Part shown: one piece after another, positions 1 through 8,102 of the stretch
Position numbering within the stretch: the stretch's first letter is position 1
How the letters are laid out: each line of letters starts with the position of its first letter
Assembly (NCBI GenBank): GCA_016713875.1
Contig: JADJOI010000003.1
Location: forward strand, 1,054,001-1,118,000
DNA from: Flavobacteriales bacterium
GTDB lineage: Bacteria; Bacteroidota; Bacteroidia; Flavobacteriales_F; PHOS-HE28
Reading direction: 5' to 3'
DNA length: 64,000 nt
Translations under genes and position numbers: made by a program
Notes under the pieces: generated by a model
What the model was told of the DNA's origin: nothing
Seen by the model: the letters and a program-made list of their open reading frames with translations, nothing else
Database searches by the model: none

Positions 1-394
1 GGAGCACTTGGATCCCCGAACGCTCAAGATCGATCTTGGAACCGAACAGCCAGAGCTTCCGTTGATGGCGGCCGATGGTCTCCACGGCCACTGGCGTCTC
101 CCCGAACACCATCTTCGGAGCGGCGCTCTTGATGGGGGAGAGGGTGGCGCGGTCATAGGTCACCAGGTTCCAGGCCATGCCGGCCTGAGGGCGGCCTCCG
201 ATCACCGCTGCGTCGGCCGGGACCTGCATGGCGATCAAGGCGCCTTCATCCCCTTTCACCACGGTGTGCAGGGTGGTGCCGTCCTCCAGTCGGCGTCCGA
301 GATCGGCCTTCACCTTCACGCGCACCTTCGGCGCCTGTTGGGCCATGGCCATCAGGTTGCCGCTCAAGGCGAGGAGGGCAAGTGTTCGTAGCAT
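1..394 (-). CDS. secreted hypothetical protein, C-terminus cut by the window edge
   Basis: A reading frame on the minus strand starts with ATG at 394 and stays open for 131 codons to the edge, so the C-terminus is missing. The first 19 or so residues form a signal peptide (MLRTLALLALSGNLMAMAQ), followed by a Val/Lys-rich, probably beta-rich region. It is therefore exported to the periplasm or surface. I recognise no domain or catalytic motif. It lies 30 nt downstream of the thiolase stop codon on the same strand and could be cotranscribed with it, but nothing in the sequence ties the two functions together. Confidence 0.75.
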   Translation of the reverse strand, partial: MLRTLALLALSGNLMAMAQQAPKVRVKVKADLGRRLEDGTTLHTVVKGDEGALIAMQVPADAAVIGGRPQAGMAWNLVTYDRATLSPIKSAAPKMVFGETPVAVETIGRHQRKLWLFGSKIDLERSGIQVL

Positions 395-424
395 GGGTTC
401 CGTGAATACTGATGTGAAGGTAGC

Positions 425-1633
425 TCAGTAGCGTTCGAGAATGACGGCATAACCCTGGCCGACACCGATGCACATGGTGCACAGGGCGTACCGCTTACCG
501 GTGTCCTTCAACCCTATGGCAGCCGTCTGCAGTAGTCGGGCACCGCTCATTCCCAAGGGATGCCCCAGAGCGATGGCGCCGCCGTTTGGATTCAGGCGTG
601 GGTCGTCATCCGCAAGGCCCAAGGCACGGGTGCAGCTCAGGGCTTGCGCAGCGAACGCTTCGTTGATCTCGATGAGGTCCATCTCCTCAAGCCGCAGTCC
701 GGCGCGCTTCAAGGCCAGCCGGGTGGCGCTCACCGGTCCGATGCCCATGATCCGCGGCTCCACGCCGGTCACGGCGGCCGTCACGATCCGCGCCATCGGG
801 GTCAATCCATGCCGTTCCAAGGCGGCATCCCCCGCTACGAGCACGGCGGCGGCACCGTCGTTCAGTCCACTGCTGTTCCCTGCCGTGACCGACCCGTTCC
901 GCCGGAACGCGGGCTTCAGACCGGCCAACGCTTCGAGCGTGGTACCTGGCTTGATGAACTCGTCCTGCTCCACGAGAACGGGGTCGCCTTTCCGCTGCGG
1001 CACGGGCACGGGCACGATCTCACGGGCCAAGCGCCCCCTGCTCATCGCTGCCGCGGCTTTCCGTTGGCTCCAGAGCGCGAAGCGGTCCTGGTCCTCCCTG
1101 CTGATGGGCGATGCCTCGATGAGGTTCTCCGCGGTCTCACCCATCGCATCCACGCCATATTTCTCCTTCATGGCAGGGTTCACGAAGCGCCAGCCAAAGC
1201 TGGTGTCGTGGAGCTGGGCATCCCTTCCATACGGAGTGCTGGTCTTGCTCATCACCCAAGGACCGCGGGTCATGTGCTCCACACCGCCGGCAATGAGAAG
1301 ATCACCTTGGCCGGCTTGGATCGCGCGACCGGCTTGGACAACGGCGCTCATACCACTGGCGCACAACCGGTTGACGGTTTCACCTGGCACACATACAGGG
1401 AGCCCGGCCAACAGGAGCGCCATGCGGGCCACGTTGCGGTTGTCCTCACCGGCCTGGTTGGCACAACCCAGAATGACGTCATCAATGGCTGCGGGATCAA
1501 GTCCGGGATGCCTCTTGACCAGCTCACGAAGGACGTGGGCAGCAAGATCGTCCGCACGGACCGAGGCGAGGGACCCTGCGAAAGCCCCGATGGGCGTTCG
1601 GACCGCATCAATGACGTACGCGTTGGAGGCCAT
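425..1633 (-). CDS. paaJ: acetyl-CoA acyltransferase, 3-oxoadipyl-CoA thiolase type
   Basis: This 402-residue thiolase cleaves a 3-oxoacyl-CoA with CoA. The nucleophilic cysteine is C91 in NRLCASGMSAV. The His loop NPNGGAIALGHPLG and the second cysteine region CTMCIGVGQG near the C-terminus are both present. The stretch GWRFVNPAMKEKYGVDAMGE closely matches PcaF/PaaJ proteins (3-oxoadipyl-CoA thiolases) rather than generic FadA, which points to aromatic acid (phenylacetate or protocatechuate) catabolism. I chose ATG 1633 because MASNAYVIDAVRTP is the canonical thiolase N-terminus; an in-frame extension to 1711 adds 26 non-homologous residues. A PaaI-type thioesterase is divergent to it across a region with duplicated palindromes. 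A fatty-acid thiolase remains possible. Confidence 0.9.
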   Translation of the reverse strand: MASNAYVIDAVRTPIGAFAGSLASVRADDLAAHVLRELVKRHPGLDPAAIDDVILGCANQAGEDNRNVARMALLLAGLPVCVPGETVNRLCASGMSAVVQAGRAIQAGQGDLLIAGGVEHMTRGPWVMSKTSTPYGRDAQLHDTSFGWRFVNPAMKEKYGVDAMGETAENLIEASPISREDQDRFALWSQRKAAAAMSRGRLAREIVPVPVPQRKGDPVLVEQDEFIKPGTTLEALAGLKPAFRRNGSVTAGNSSGLNDGAAAVLVAGDAALERHGLTPMARIVTAAVTGVEPRIMGIGPVSATRLALKRAGLRLEEMDLIEINEAFAAQALSCTRALGLADDDPRLNPNGGAIALGHPLGMSGARLLQTAAIGLKDTGKRYALCTMCIGVGQGYAVILERY

Positions 1634-1651
1634 GGAGGGTGAACAAGGGTG

Positions 1652-1659
1652 CGAAGATG
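1652..1659 (-). promoter_or_regulatory. candidate -7 promoter box for the thiolase
   Basis: CATCTTCG on the minus strand resembles the Bacteroidota TAnnTTTG -7 box and lies 18 nt upstream of the chosen thiolase ATG, leaving a short leader. Confidence 0.4.
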
Positions 1660-1717
1660 CGACAGGGGTTGGGATGGGTGTCTGGCAGAAGGTGTCGCTC
1701 GGGTGGTACATCCCCGG

Positions 1718-1741
1718 ACGTATGTATGGCCATACATATGT
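1718..1741. promoter_or_regulatory. palindromic operator, copy 1
   Basis: The 18 bp at 1721-1738 (TATGTATGGCCATACATA) are a perfect palindrome. Pairing continues to 1718/1741 with one mismatch. The identical 18-mer recurs at 1937-1954. Read on the minus strand, copy 1 shares a further ACATATGTATGG...CATACATAC context with copy 2, so the two copies are inverted relative to each other and each points towards its own gene. Size and symmetry suit a dimeric TetR-type or similar repressor; the regulator is not visible here. Confidence 0.75.
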
Positions 1742-1936
1742 ACGGACCGGTCGTGTTCAGTCCTATCCGGCCGCAACTCGCTGTCCCATAATGGTTTAAA
1801 CAGGTTCTTGTCGTTCTCACTCCATGCGAAGCACGGATCGAAGAGAGTCGCTCTCCACGTCGGTGATGAACGGTAGAAGTCAGTCCTGCCGTGGGTTACC
1901 CGACACCTGGGACTTGCCGACCATAGCCAATGAACA

Positions 1937-1954
1937 TATGTATGGCCATACATA
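1937..1954. promoter_or_regulatory. palindromic operator, copy 2
   Basis: This is the same perfect 18-bp palindrome as copy 1, with centres 216 bp apart. It lies about 28 nt upstream of the -7 box of the PaaI-type gene and would overlap or border its -33 region, a position where a bound protein could block or help RNA polymerase. Confidence 0.75.
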
Positions 1955-1981
1955 CATCCGACCCGGTCTGGCCCAGGCCGC

Positions 1982-1989
1982 TACATTGG
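1982..1989 (+). promoter_or_regulatory. -7 promoter box of the PaaI-type gene
   Basis: TACATTGG fits the Bacteroidota TAnnTTTG box with one change and ends only 4 nt before the ATG at 1994, so the transcript would be leaderless or nearly so. Confidence 0.5.
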
Positions 1990-1993
1990 ACCC

Positions 1994-2416
1994 ATGGACC
2001 CCCAGACCCTTGCCGAGCGCGTCGTTGCGAAGATGTACGACCATGACCCGTTCAGCCGCTGGCTGGGGGTCGAACGAATGGTCGTGGCACCGGGGCATTG
2101 CGTCCTTCGTATGACCGTTAGGCAGGAGATGCTGAACGGCTTCGCCATCGCTCATGGCGGCGTTGCATACAGCTTGGCGGACAGTGCTCTGGCGTTCGCT
2201 GCGAATTCGCACGGCGTTCAAGCCGTCAGCATCGAGACCAACATCACCCATACGCGACCGGTCCATACAGGCGACACCCTCACGGCAACTGCCACGGAGA
2301 GGAACCGGTCCGCACGCTTCGCCACATATGAGGTGTGCGTGACTGACCAGCGCGACCGCATCGTGGCCCTGTTCAAGGGGACGGTGTTCCGCACTGGAGA
2401 CAACTGGACGGTCTGA
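1994..2416 (+). CDS. paaI: PaaI-family hotdog acyl-CoA thioesterase
   Basis: This 140-residue protein is a single hotdog domain of the usual PaaI length. The active-site pattern is intact: NGFAIAHGG (about 48-56) followed by SLADSALAFAANSHG, with the Asp of LAD at about 63 being the PaaI catalytic acid. PaaI enzymes hydrolyse hydroxyphenylacetyl-CoA and related thioesters and act as a release valve for CoA trapped in the phenylacetate pathway. Divergence from a PaaJ-like thiolase, with identical palindromes near both genes, supports a shared aromatic-acid regulon. The rest of a paa operon is not in the window. Confidence 0.9.
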   Translation: MDPQTLAERVVAKMYDHDPFSRWLGVERMVVAPGHCVLRMTVRQEMLNGFAIAHGGVAYSLADSALAFAANSHGVQAVSIETNITHTRPVHTGDTLTATATERNRSARFATYEVCVTDQRDRIVALFKGTVFRTGDNWTV

Positions 2417-2419
2417 CGA

Positions 2420-3109
2420 TCACCGTGTCCGCGATCCAATGGGGATGGACACGCCGGTCACGTCCAGCACACTGGTCGGTGTGCAGGCGAAGATGCGCTG
2501 TAGGGGTGTGGGCCTGACCCTGAAAAGACCTTGGCGGAGACCGAACGCAGGGAGCAACGTGCTCCTGGGTCCAACGACGAAACAGGGGAGCGTGATCCGT
2601 TGCTGACCGGTACCGGTCAACACCACCCCAGGATGCACATGTCCTCCGATACGATAGCCATCACCGGCGCTATTCGTTCCCACGGGATCGTGGCACAATG
2701 TGATCCCGTCCTCGACCACCTCCTCTTGTTCGACACGCAGCCCGGCATCCTGATACCGTCGCTCACTGAGCCGATCATGGTTTCCAGGCACCACATGCAG
2801 TTCCTCCGACCGCGACCGGCACCAGGCCACGAATCCATCCCAGCTGCGATTCAGATCGCTGTGGAACAGGTCGCCTAGGATGAGCAATCGGTCAGGACTG
2901 AAATGGTCCATCACCCGGGTCAACCGATCCAAGGTGGCTTGATCATCTCCTTCCGGGAGCGGGACCCCGGCCTTCCGGAAGTGCGCCGCCTTCCCAAGAT
3001 GCAGGTCGGCCACCAGCAGCCATTTGCGTTCGTGCCAGTACAGCCCACCGAACGGGTGCATGGTGAACCGTCCCCCGGCGCTATGGAGCTGAACATCATA
3101 GGGCAGCAT
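2420..3109 (-). CDS. pdeM: ligase-associated DNA damage response endonuclease PdeM
   Basis: This calcineurin-like metallophosphoesterase has 229 residues. The metal-binding motifs appear in order: ADLHLGK (D35, H37), LILGDLFHSD, VVPGNHDR and GGHVHPG. The overall pattern is that of the PdeM/PE member of the LHR-LIG-EXO-PE repair module. The module's helicase, ligase and exonuclease lie 5-10 kb to the right on the same strand, so they are separated rather than adjacent. I chose ATG 3109 because a TACTTTGG -7 box ends 5 nt upstream; the upstream TTG at 3118 lies inside that box. The C-terminal 30 or so residues are variable. Confidence 0.9.
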   Translation of the reverse strand: MLPYDVQLHSAGGRFTMHPFGGLYWHERKWLLVADLHLGKAAHFRKAGVPLPEGDDQATLDRLTRVMDHFSPDRLLILGDLFHSDLNRSWDGFVAWCRSRSEELHVVPGNHDRLSERRYQDAGLRVEQEEVVEDGITLCHDPVGTNSAGDGYRIGGHVHPGVVLTGTGQQRITLPCFVVGPRSTLLPAFGLRQGLFRVRPTPLQRIFACTPTSVLDVTGVSIPIGSRTR

Positions 3110-3114
3110 CAGGA

Positions 3115-3122
3115 CCAAAGTA
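3115..3122 (-). promoter_or_regulatory. -7 promoter box of pdeM
   Basis: TACTTTGG on the minus strand is close to the TAnnTTTG consensus and ends 5 nt from the ATG, which decides the start codon. Confidence 0.6.
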
Positions 3123-3174
3123 CTTCACGCCACGAGCCGTTGATGCCTCACGGACTTACTTTCACCACAACCCG

Positions 3175-4161
3175 ATGTTCATCACCTCCCTCGGATTCAT
3201 CCTCTGCGCAGCCGCCATCTGGTTCAGCGGTGCCCACCTCGCACGCTTGGGCGACCGCCTCGCGGAGCTCACCGGCATGGGCCGCGCGTGGCTGGGTCTG
3301 GTGCTCATGGCCACCGTCACCTCCCTGCCCGAGCTCTTCGTGGGCATCGGCTCCGCGGGCATCCACGGCAACGCCGACCTCGCCGTGGGCGACGTGCTCG
3401 GCAGCTGCGTGTTCAACCTGCTCATCCTCTCGGTGCTCGATGCATTTCACCGCGGACCGGGGCTGCTTCATTCGGTCGAGCCTAAGCAGGTGTTGAGCGC
3501 AGCCTTGGGCATCGTGCTGCTGGCGCTCGTGGGCTTCGGCATCTTCCTGCCGGATCAGTACACCATCATGGGCTGGGTGGGTGCGCTCAGCATCATGTTC
3601 GTGGGGGTCTACCTCGTGGCCATGCGCATGGTGTATCATCATCTGGGCCATGATCCGATCGTGGCTGGCGCGGATGCGCCCGACCGCTCCGGCCTGAATC
3701 GCGTGGTGTTTTGGTATGCGGTGCACGCCACCGTGGTCATCACTGCTGCCCTCTTCCTGCCGGGCTTCGCCGAGACCATCACCGAGGAGACCGGTCTGAA
3801 GGCCTCCTTCGTCGGCACTCTGCTGCTGGCCACTTCCACCTCGCTCCCCGAGGTCGCCGTAAGCGTCTCGGCCCTGCGCATCGGGGCGATGGACATGGCC
3901 GTTTCGAACCTGCTTGGCAGCAACCTCTTCAACATCGTCATCCTCGCCATCGACGACCTGGTGTATCGCGGCGGCTTCCTGCTGAAGGACGCCTCCGAGG
4001 CACACCTGATCTCGGTGCTCAGCACCATCATCATGAGCGCCATCGTGATCGTGGGGCTCACCTTCCGCACCGCACCCAAGCGCTTCCTATTGGCGTGGGA
4101 CACCTTCCTGATCATGGTGGTGTATGTCGTCAACCTCATCCTGCTTTATCGGCTCTCATGA
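3175..4161 (+). CDS. calcium/sodium antiporter, CaCA (YrbG) family
   Basis: This 328-residue inner-membrane exchanger has about ten hydrophobic segments. Both signature alpha-repeats are present: ATVTSLPELFVGIGSAG followed by GDVLGSCVFNLLI in the N-terminal half, and ATSTSLPEVAVSVSALR followed by SNLLGSNLFNIVIL in the C-terminal half. Each carries the acidic ion-binding Glu and the GSxxFN motif. Length and layout match bacterial YrbG-like Ca2+(or K+)/Na+ exchangers. The next gene, a P-type ATPase, starts 3 nt after its stop, so the two look like a two-gene calcium efflux operon. The transported ion is inferred. Confidence 0.88.
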   Translation: MFITSLGFILCAAAIWFSGAHLARLGDRLAELTGMGRAWLGLVLMATVTSLPELFVGIGSAGIHGNADLAVGDVLGSCVFNLLILSVLDAFHRGPGLLHSVEPKQVLSAALGIVLLALVGFGIFLPDQYTIMGWVGALSIMFVGVYLVAMRMVYHHLGHDPIVAGADAPDRSGLNRVVFWYAVHATVVITAALFLPGFAETITEETGLKASFVGTLLLATSTSLPEVAVSVSALRIGAMDMAVSNLLGSNLFNIVILAIDDLVYRGGFLLKDASEAHLISVLSTIIMSAIVIVGLTFRTAPKRFLLAWDTFLIMVVYVVNLILLYRLS

Positions 4162-4164
4162 CCC

Positions 4165-6714
4165 ATGAAATGGTACCTGCTGGAGATCGGTGAACTGCGT
4201 CAGGCACTGGGCGTCGATGAACAGGGATTGAGCGAGGCCCAAGCCGAGGAGCGCCGGATCGAGCATGGCCTGAATGAACTGGAGGGCAAGCGTAAGCGCA
4301 CTGTCCTTGGCCTTTTCCTCGCCCAGTTCAAGGACCTGATGATCATCGTGCTGCTTGCGGCTGCGGTGGTGGCCGGCTCAGTGGGCGACATCACGGACAC
4401 CATCATCATCCTGGCCATCGTGCTGGTGAACGCCGTGATCGGCGTGGTGCAGGAGTTCCGCGCGGAGAAAACCTTGGAGGCCCTGCAACGCATGGCGGCC
4501 CCGCAGGCCACCGTGCGACGCGGTGGCGTGATGCGCAATGTGCCCGCACACGAACTGGTGCCGGGTGACGTGGTGCTGCTCGAGGCCGGCATGGTGGTGC
4601 CCGCCGACCTGCGCTTTACCGCGTGCCATGGGCTGCGCATGCAGGAGGCCGCGCTCACCGGCGAATCGCTCGACACCGCCAAGCGGCCCGGCGAGCTTCA
4701 CCTGGCCGACCTGTCCTTGGGCGATCGCAGCAACATGGGCTTCAAGGGCACCGTGGTGGCCAAGGGCCGCGGCGAGGGCATCGTGGTGGCCACCGGCATG
4801 CGTACCGAGATGGGCCGCATCGCCAAGCTGCTGGACCAAGGCACCGCGGCCACACCGTTGCAGAAGCGCATGGCGGCCTTCGGAAAAGTGGTGGCCGTGG
4901 CCGTGCTTGCCATCTGCGCGGTGCTCTTCACCGTGGGCTGGCTGCGCGGCGGCGATCCGATGACCTTGCTGCTTACCTCCATCTCTCTCGCCGTGGCCGC
5001 GATCCCGGAAGCCCTGCCCGCGCTGATGTCGGTCTCGCTCGCACTCTCTGCCGCACGCATGGTGAAGCAGCAGGCCCTCGTGCGCCGCCTGGCCGCCGTG
5101 GAAACGCTGGGCTCCGTCACCGTGATCTGCACCGACAAGACCGGCACGCTAACCCGCAACCGCATGCGTGTGGAGGAACTCGTGGTGCTTGATGAAGCGC
5201 AGCGCCAGCGACTGCTCCAGGCGATGGCTCTCAGTAACGACGTGCTCCACGGGCCCGAGGGGCCGGTGGGCGAGGGCACCGAGCTCGCGCTGTTCGAACA
5301 TGCCGAGGCAGCTGGCGTGCGGAAGGCTGATGCCCAGAGTGAATTGCCCCGCGTGGCCGAAGTACCCTTCGATGCCGTGCGCAAGTGCATGAGCACCATC
5401 CATCGCATGCCCGATGGCCGCCACCTGCTCTTCATCAAGGGCGCATTGGAATCCCTGCGGGAGCACGTGCCTGCGCCTGATCCCCGCTGGAGATCAGAGG
5501 CCGATCGCCTCGCGGAAGAGGGCTTGCGCGTGATGGCGCTCGGCTACCGAGAATTGCCTGCGGGTGAGCTGCCGGATGATCTTCATGAGCTTGAGCGCCG
5601 CATCGTGCTCATCGGCCTGTCCGGCATCCAGGACCCGCCGCGCGACGAGGTGCCGCAAGCCATCGCCGATTGCCACGGCGCTGGCATCCGCACGGTGATG
5701 ATCACCGGCGATCACCCGGTCACCGCGCGCACCGTCGCACGACGCATCGGCCTCTTGAGCCCTGCGGAAGCTGACGACCCACGCAGCGTGATCACCGGCG
5801 CCGAGCTCGCCAAGCTCGATGCGCGGGGGCTGCGCCAACGGGTGGATCACCTGCGCGTCATCGCCCGGGTATCACCCGAGCAGAAGCTCGACATCGTGGC
5901 GGCGCTACAGGAGCACGGGCACTTTGTGGCCATGACGGGTGATGGCGTGAACGATGCCCCCGCACTGAAGCGCGCCGACATTGGTGTGGCCATGGGCATC
6001 ACCGGCACCGATGTGAGCCGCGAGGCCGCCGACATGGTGCTTCTGGACGACAACTTCGCGACGCTGGCCCACGCCGTACGCGAGGGGCGGCGGGTCTTCG
6101 ACAACATCCGGAAGTTCATCAAGTACATCCTCACGGCCAATGCCGGCGAGATCTGGGCCATCGCGCTGGCCCCGCTCATTGGACTGCCGATCCCGTTGCT
6201 GCCCGTGCACATTCTCTGGATCAACCTGGTCACGGACGGACTGCCCGGGCTCTTCCTCTCCCTTGAGCCGGCCGAACGCGACCTCATGCAGCGGAAACCA
6301 CGCCATCCCAAGGAGAGCCTCTTCGCGCATGGGCTCGGTGTCCATATCCTGTGGGTCGGCCTGCTCATGGGCGGGGTCACGTTGGCCGCCCAGGCCTGGG
6401 CCATCCGCACCGGTCACGCGCACTGGCAGACCATAGCTTTCAACGTGCTTTGCCTGAGCCAGATGGGCCATGTGTGGGCCATCCGCACCGAATGCTCGTT
6501 CTTCCGCACCCAATTCTTCTCGAACCCAGCGCTGCTAGGGGCCGTGGCGCTCACCTTCGGCCTTCAGGCGCTGGTCACCTTCGTCCCGGTGTTCCAGGGC
6601 ATCTTCCACACGCAGGCGCTCACACTGGAGGAGCTCGTGGTGGTAACGGCGCTCTCGTCCGTGGTCTTCATCGGGGTGGAGGTGGAGAAGCTGATCTCCC
6701 CAAGGCTCGCTTAA
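4165..6714 (+). CDS. cation-translocating P-type ATPase, Ca2+ type (P2A)
   Basis: This full-length 849-residue P-type ATPase has, in order: an N-terminal cation ATPase domain; the TGES actuator loop (AALTGESLD, about 162-170); the PEALP ion-binding helix (about 281); the phosphorylation site CTDKTGTLT with D324; the MITGDHPVTA and MTGDGVNDAP hinge motifs; and four C-terminal transmembrane segments. PEALP in helix M4 and the lack of an N-terminal metal-binding domain favour the Ca2+ (SERCA-like, P2A) branch over heavy-metal pumps. It is coupled 3 nt behind a CaCA antiporter. Its last 4 nt overlap the convergent chitinase gene. Mn2+ or Na+ transport cannot be excluded. Confidence 0.88.
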   Translation: MKWYLLEIGELRQALGVDEQGLSEAQAEERRIEHGLNELEGKRKRTVLGLFLAQFKDLMIIVLLAAAVVAGSVGDITDTIIILAIVLVNAVIGVVQEFRAEKTLEALQRMAAPQATVRRGGVMRNVPAHELVPGDVVLLEAGMVVPADLRFTACHGLRMQEAALTGESLDTAKRPGELHLADLSLGDRSNMGFKGTVVAKGRGEGIVVATGMRTEMGRIAKLLDQGTAATPLQKRMAAFGKVVAVAVLAICAVLFTVGWLRGGDPMTLLLTSISLAVAAIPEALPALMSVSLALSAARMVKQQALVRRLAAVETLGSVTVICTDKTGTLTRNRMRVEELVVLDEAQRQRLLQAMALSNDVLHGPEGPVGEGTELALFEHAEAAGVRKADAQSELPRVAEVPFDAVRKCMSTIHRMPDGRHLLFIKGALESLREHVPAPDPRWRSEADRLAEEGLRVMALGYRELPAGELPDDLHELERRIVLIGLSGIQDPPRDEVPQAIADCHGAGIRTVMITGDHPVTARTVARRIGLLSPAEADDPRSVITGAELAKLDARGLRQRVDHLRVIARVSPEQKLDIVAALQEHGHFVAMTGDGVNDAPALKRADIGVAMGITGTDVSREAADMVLLDDNFATLAHAVREGRRVFDNIRKFIKYILTANAGEIWAIALAPLIGLPIPLLPVHILWINLVTDGLPGLFLSLEPAERDLMQRKPRHPKESLFAHGLGVHILWVGLLMGGVTLAAQAWAIRTGHAHWQTIAFNVLCLSQMGHVWAIRTECSFFRTQFFSNPALLGAVALTFGLQALVTFVPVFQGIFHTQALTLEELVVVTALSSVVFIGVEVEKLISPRLA

Positions 6715-8003
6715 CGCATCACCACGTGTCGGCTGGTCACGGGGGCACCATCGCGCTCCACGCGCAGCACGTACGCGCCTGCGGGGTGGTCGAAGGCCAG
6801 ATCAACGCGGCCGGATGAGGCGCGTACCGAGGCCACCACCCGGCCCAGGGCATCGAGCAGGGTCAGGTCCTCGCCACCTTGGAGGCCGGCGATCTGCAGC
6901 ACGCCCGCATCCACGGGTACCGGCCACACGGTGACACCATCATGAGGCGCTTCCTGCACAGCCGTCGGGATGCCGAAGATGTCCTCGAAAGCCTGCGCAT
7001 ATTCATCGGCCGCGGCACAGCTGCCCACGGCGTCCCAGTTGATGCTCCAGGTCATCAGCCCGCGCAGGGTGGGGTATGTGGCCATCCGCTGATAGTTGCC
7101 GGGCTGCGGGCCCGTGCTGCGCAGGTAGTCCACGGCCTGCTCCAACACGGCGGGGGATACGTAGCCGCCTCCCGCCGCGAGCGGACAGGCGGGCAGGCCG
7201 ATGGCCACCTTCTCCGGCGGCAGCGGGGCGAAGAAGCCGCCGTTGGTCTGGAAGCCCTGTAGCAGCGCCTCGGTCTGGCTCACGATGAAGTCGGTCGTGC
7301 CCTGGGTGTAGATTCCGCCGTCGATGCCGTACATGCTGCCGCTGTTGTACAGCTGCACCTGCAGAATGTCCAAGCGGTTCCGCAACGCATCGATGATAGG
7401 CAGGTAGGCGCCCCAGATGCCGCCGTACGCGCTCATGCCGCCCTGCACATAAGCCGTCTCCGGAGCCATGGTGAGCATCATGGGCACGCCGTGCGTGGCC
7501 TCGTACTGGTCGGCGATGCTGTTCACCGCGTCGATCAGGCGGATGACGCGGGCATCGGTGGGGTTGGCGATGGTGCCGCCGCTGATGGCCACCGATGCGC
7601 CTTCCAGGTCGATGTCGATGCCGTTGAAGCCGTAGGTGTCGAGGATGCCCAGCAAACTGCTCACGAACTGGTCGCGCTCGGGATCGCTGTCCAGGTGTAC
7701 GGTGGCGTTGGCCCCGCCGATGCTGATCAGCACCTTCTTCCCTTGCGCCTGCAGCGCAGCCACATCGGCGATGAAGGTGGCGGGAGCGGTCTCGGCCGGA
7801 GAGAAGACCATGTCGTACGTGCTGCCCACTGCGGGCACGGCGAAGCTCACCTCGATCACGGTGTAGCGCGGATCCACCTGGCTCAGCTCCAGGTAGGGCG
7901 CGTTGGCATCGTTCCAGTTGTGCCAGTAGCCCACCAGGTCGGGACCTTGGGCGTGGAGGTTCACAAAGAGGCAGAAGGCGGACAGGAAGGTGAACGGACG
8001 CAT
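6711..8003 (-). CDS. secreted GH18 chitinase with a T9SS-type C-terminal tail
   Basis: The 430-residue protein starts with a signal peptide (MRPFTFLSAFCLFVNLHAQ). A GH18 TIM barrel follows: substrate motif VLISIGGAN (about 91-100) and catalytic motif GFNGIDIDLEG with the acid E134. TMAPETAYVQGG and MTWSINWD are also typical of this family. The last 80 or so residues (from about VTVWPVPV) form a small beta domain ending in HVVMR, resembling a type IX sorting domain, so export to the cell surface or medium is expected. ATG 8003 gives the cleanest signal peptide; ATG 8009 is equally near a CATCTTCG promoter box. It hydrolyses beta-1,4-GlcNAc polymers. Confidence 0.88.
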   Translation of the reverse strand: MRPFTFLSAFCLFVNLHAQGPDLVGYWHNWNDANAPYLELSQVDPRYTVIEVSFAVPAVGSTYDMVFSPAETAPATFIADVAALQAQGKKVLISIGGANATVHLDSDPERDQFVSSLLGILDTYGFNGIDIDLEGASVAISGGTIANPTDARVIRLIDAVNSIADQYEATHGVPMMLTMAPETAYVQGGMSAYGGIWGAYLPIIDALRNRLDILQVQLYNSGSMYGIDGGIYTQGTTDFIVSQTEALLQGFQTNGGFFAPLPPEKVAIGLPACPLAAGGGYVSPAVLEQAVDYLRSTGPQPGNYQRMATYPTLRGLMTWSINWDAVGSCAAADEYAQAFEDIFGIPTAVQEAPHDGVTVWPVPVDAGVLQIAGLQGGEDLTLLDALGRVVASVRASSGRVDLAFDHPAGAYVLRVERDGAPVTSRHVVMR

Positions 8004-8102
8004 GCACATGGTGATCGGGGCGGCTCGAAGATGAGGGATCATGGATGAACGGAGGGGTGGCTTCGCTGTTCTTTGGGCAGCTGATCGTCCTCCGATGCAG
8101 GA

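Noticed and set aside
1634..1711. Longer N-terminus of the thiolase starting at 1711
   Set aside because: The extra 26 residues have no thiolase similarity and lie in the probable promoter/leader region; MASNAYVIDAVRTP is the family start.
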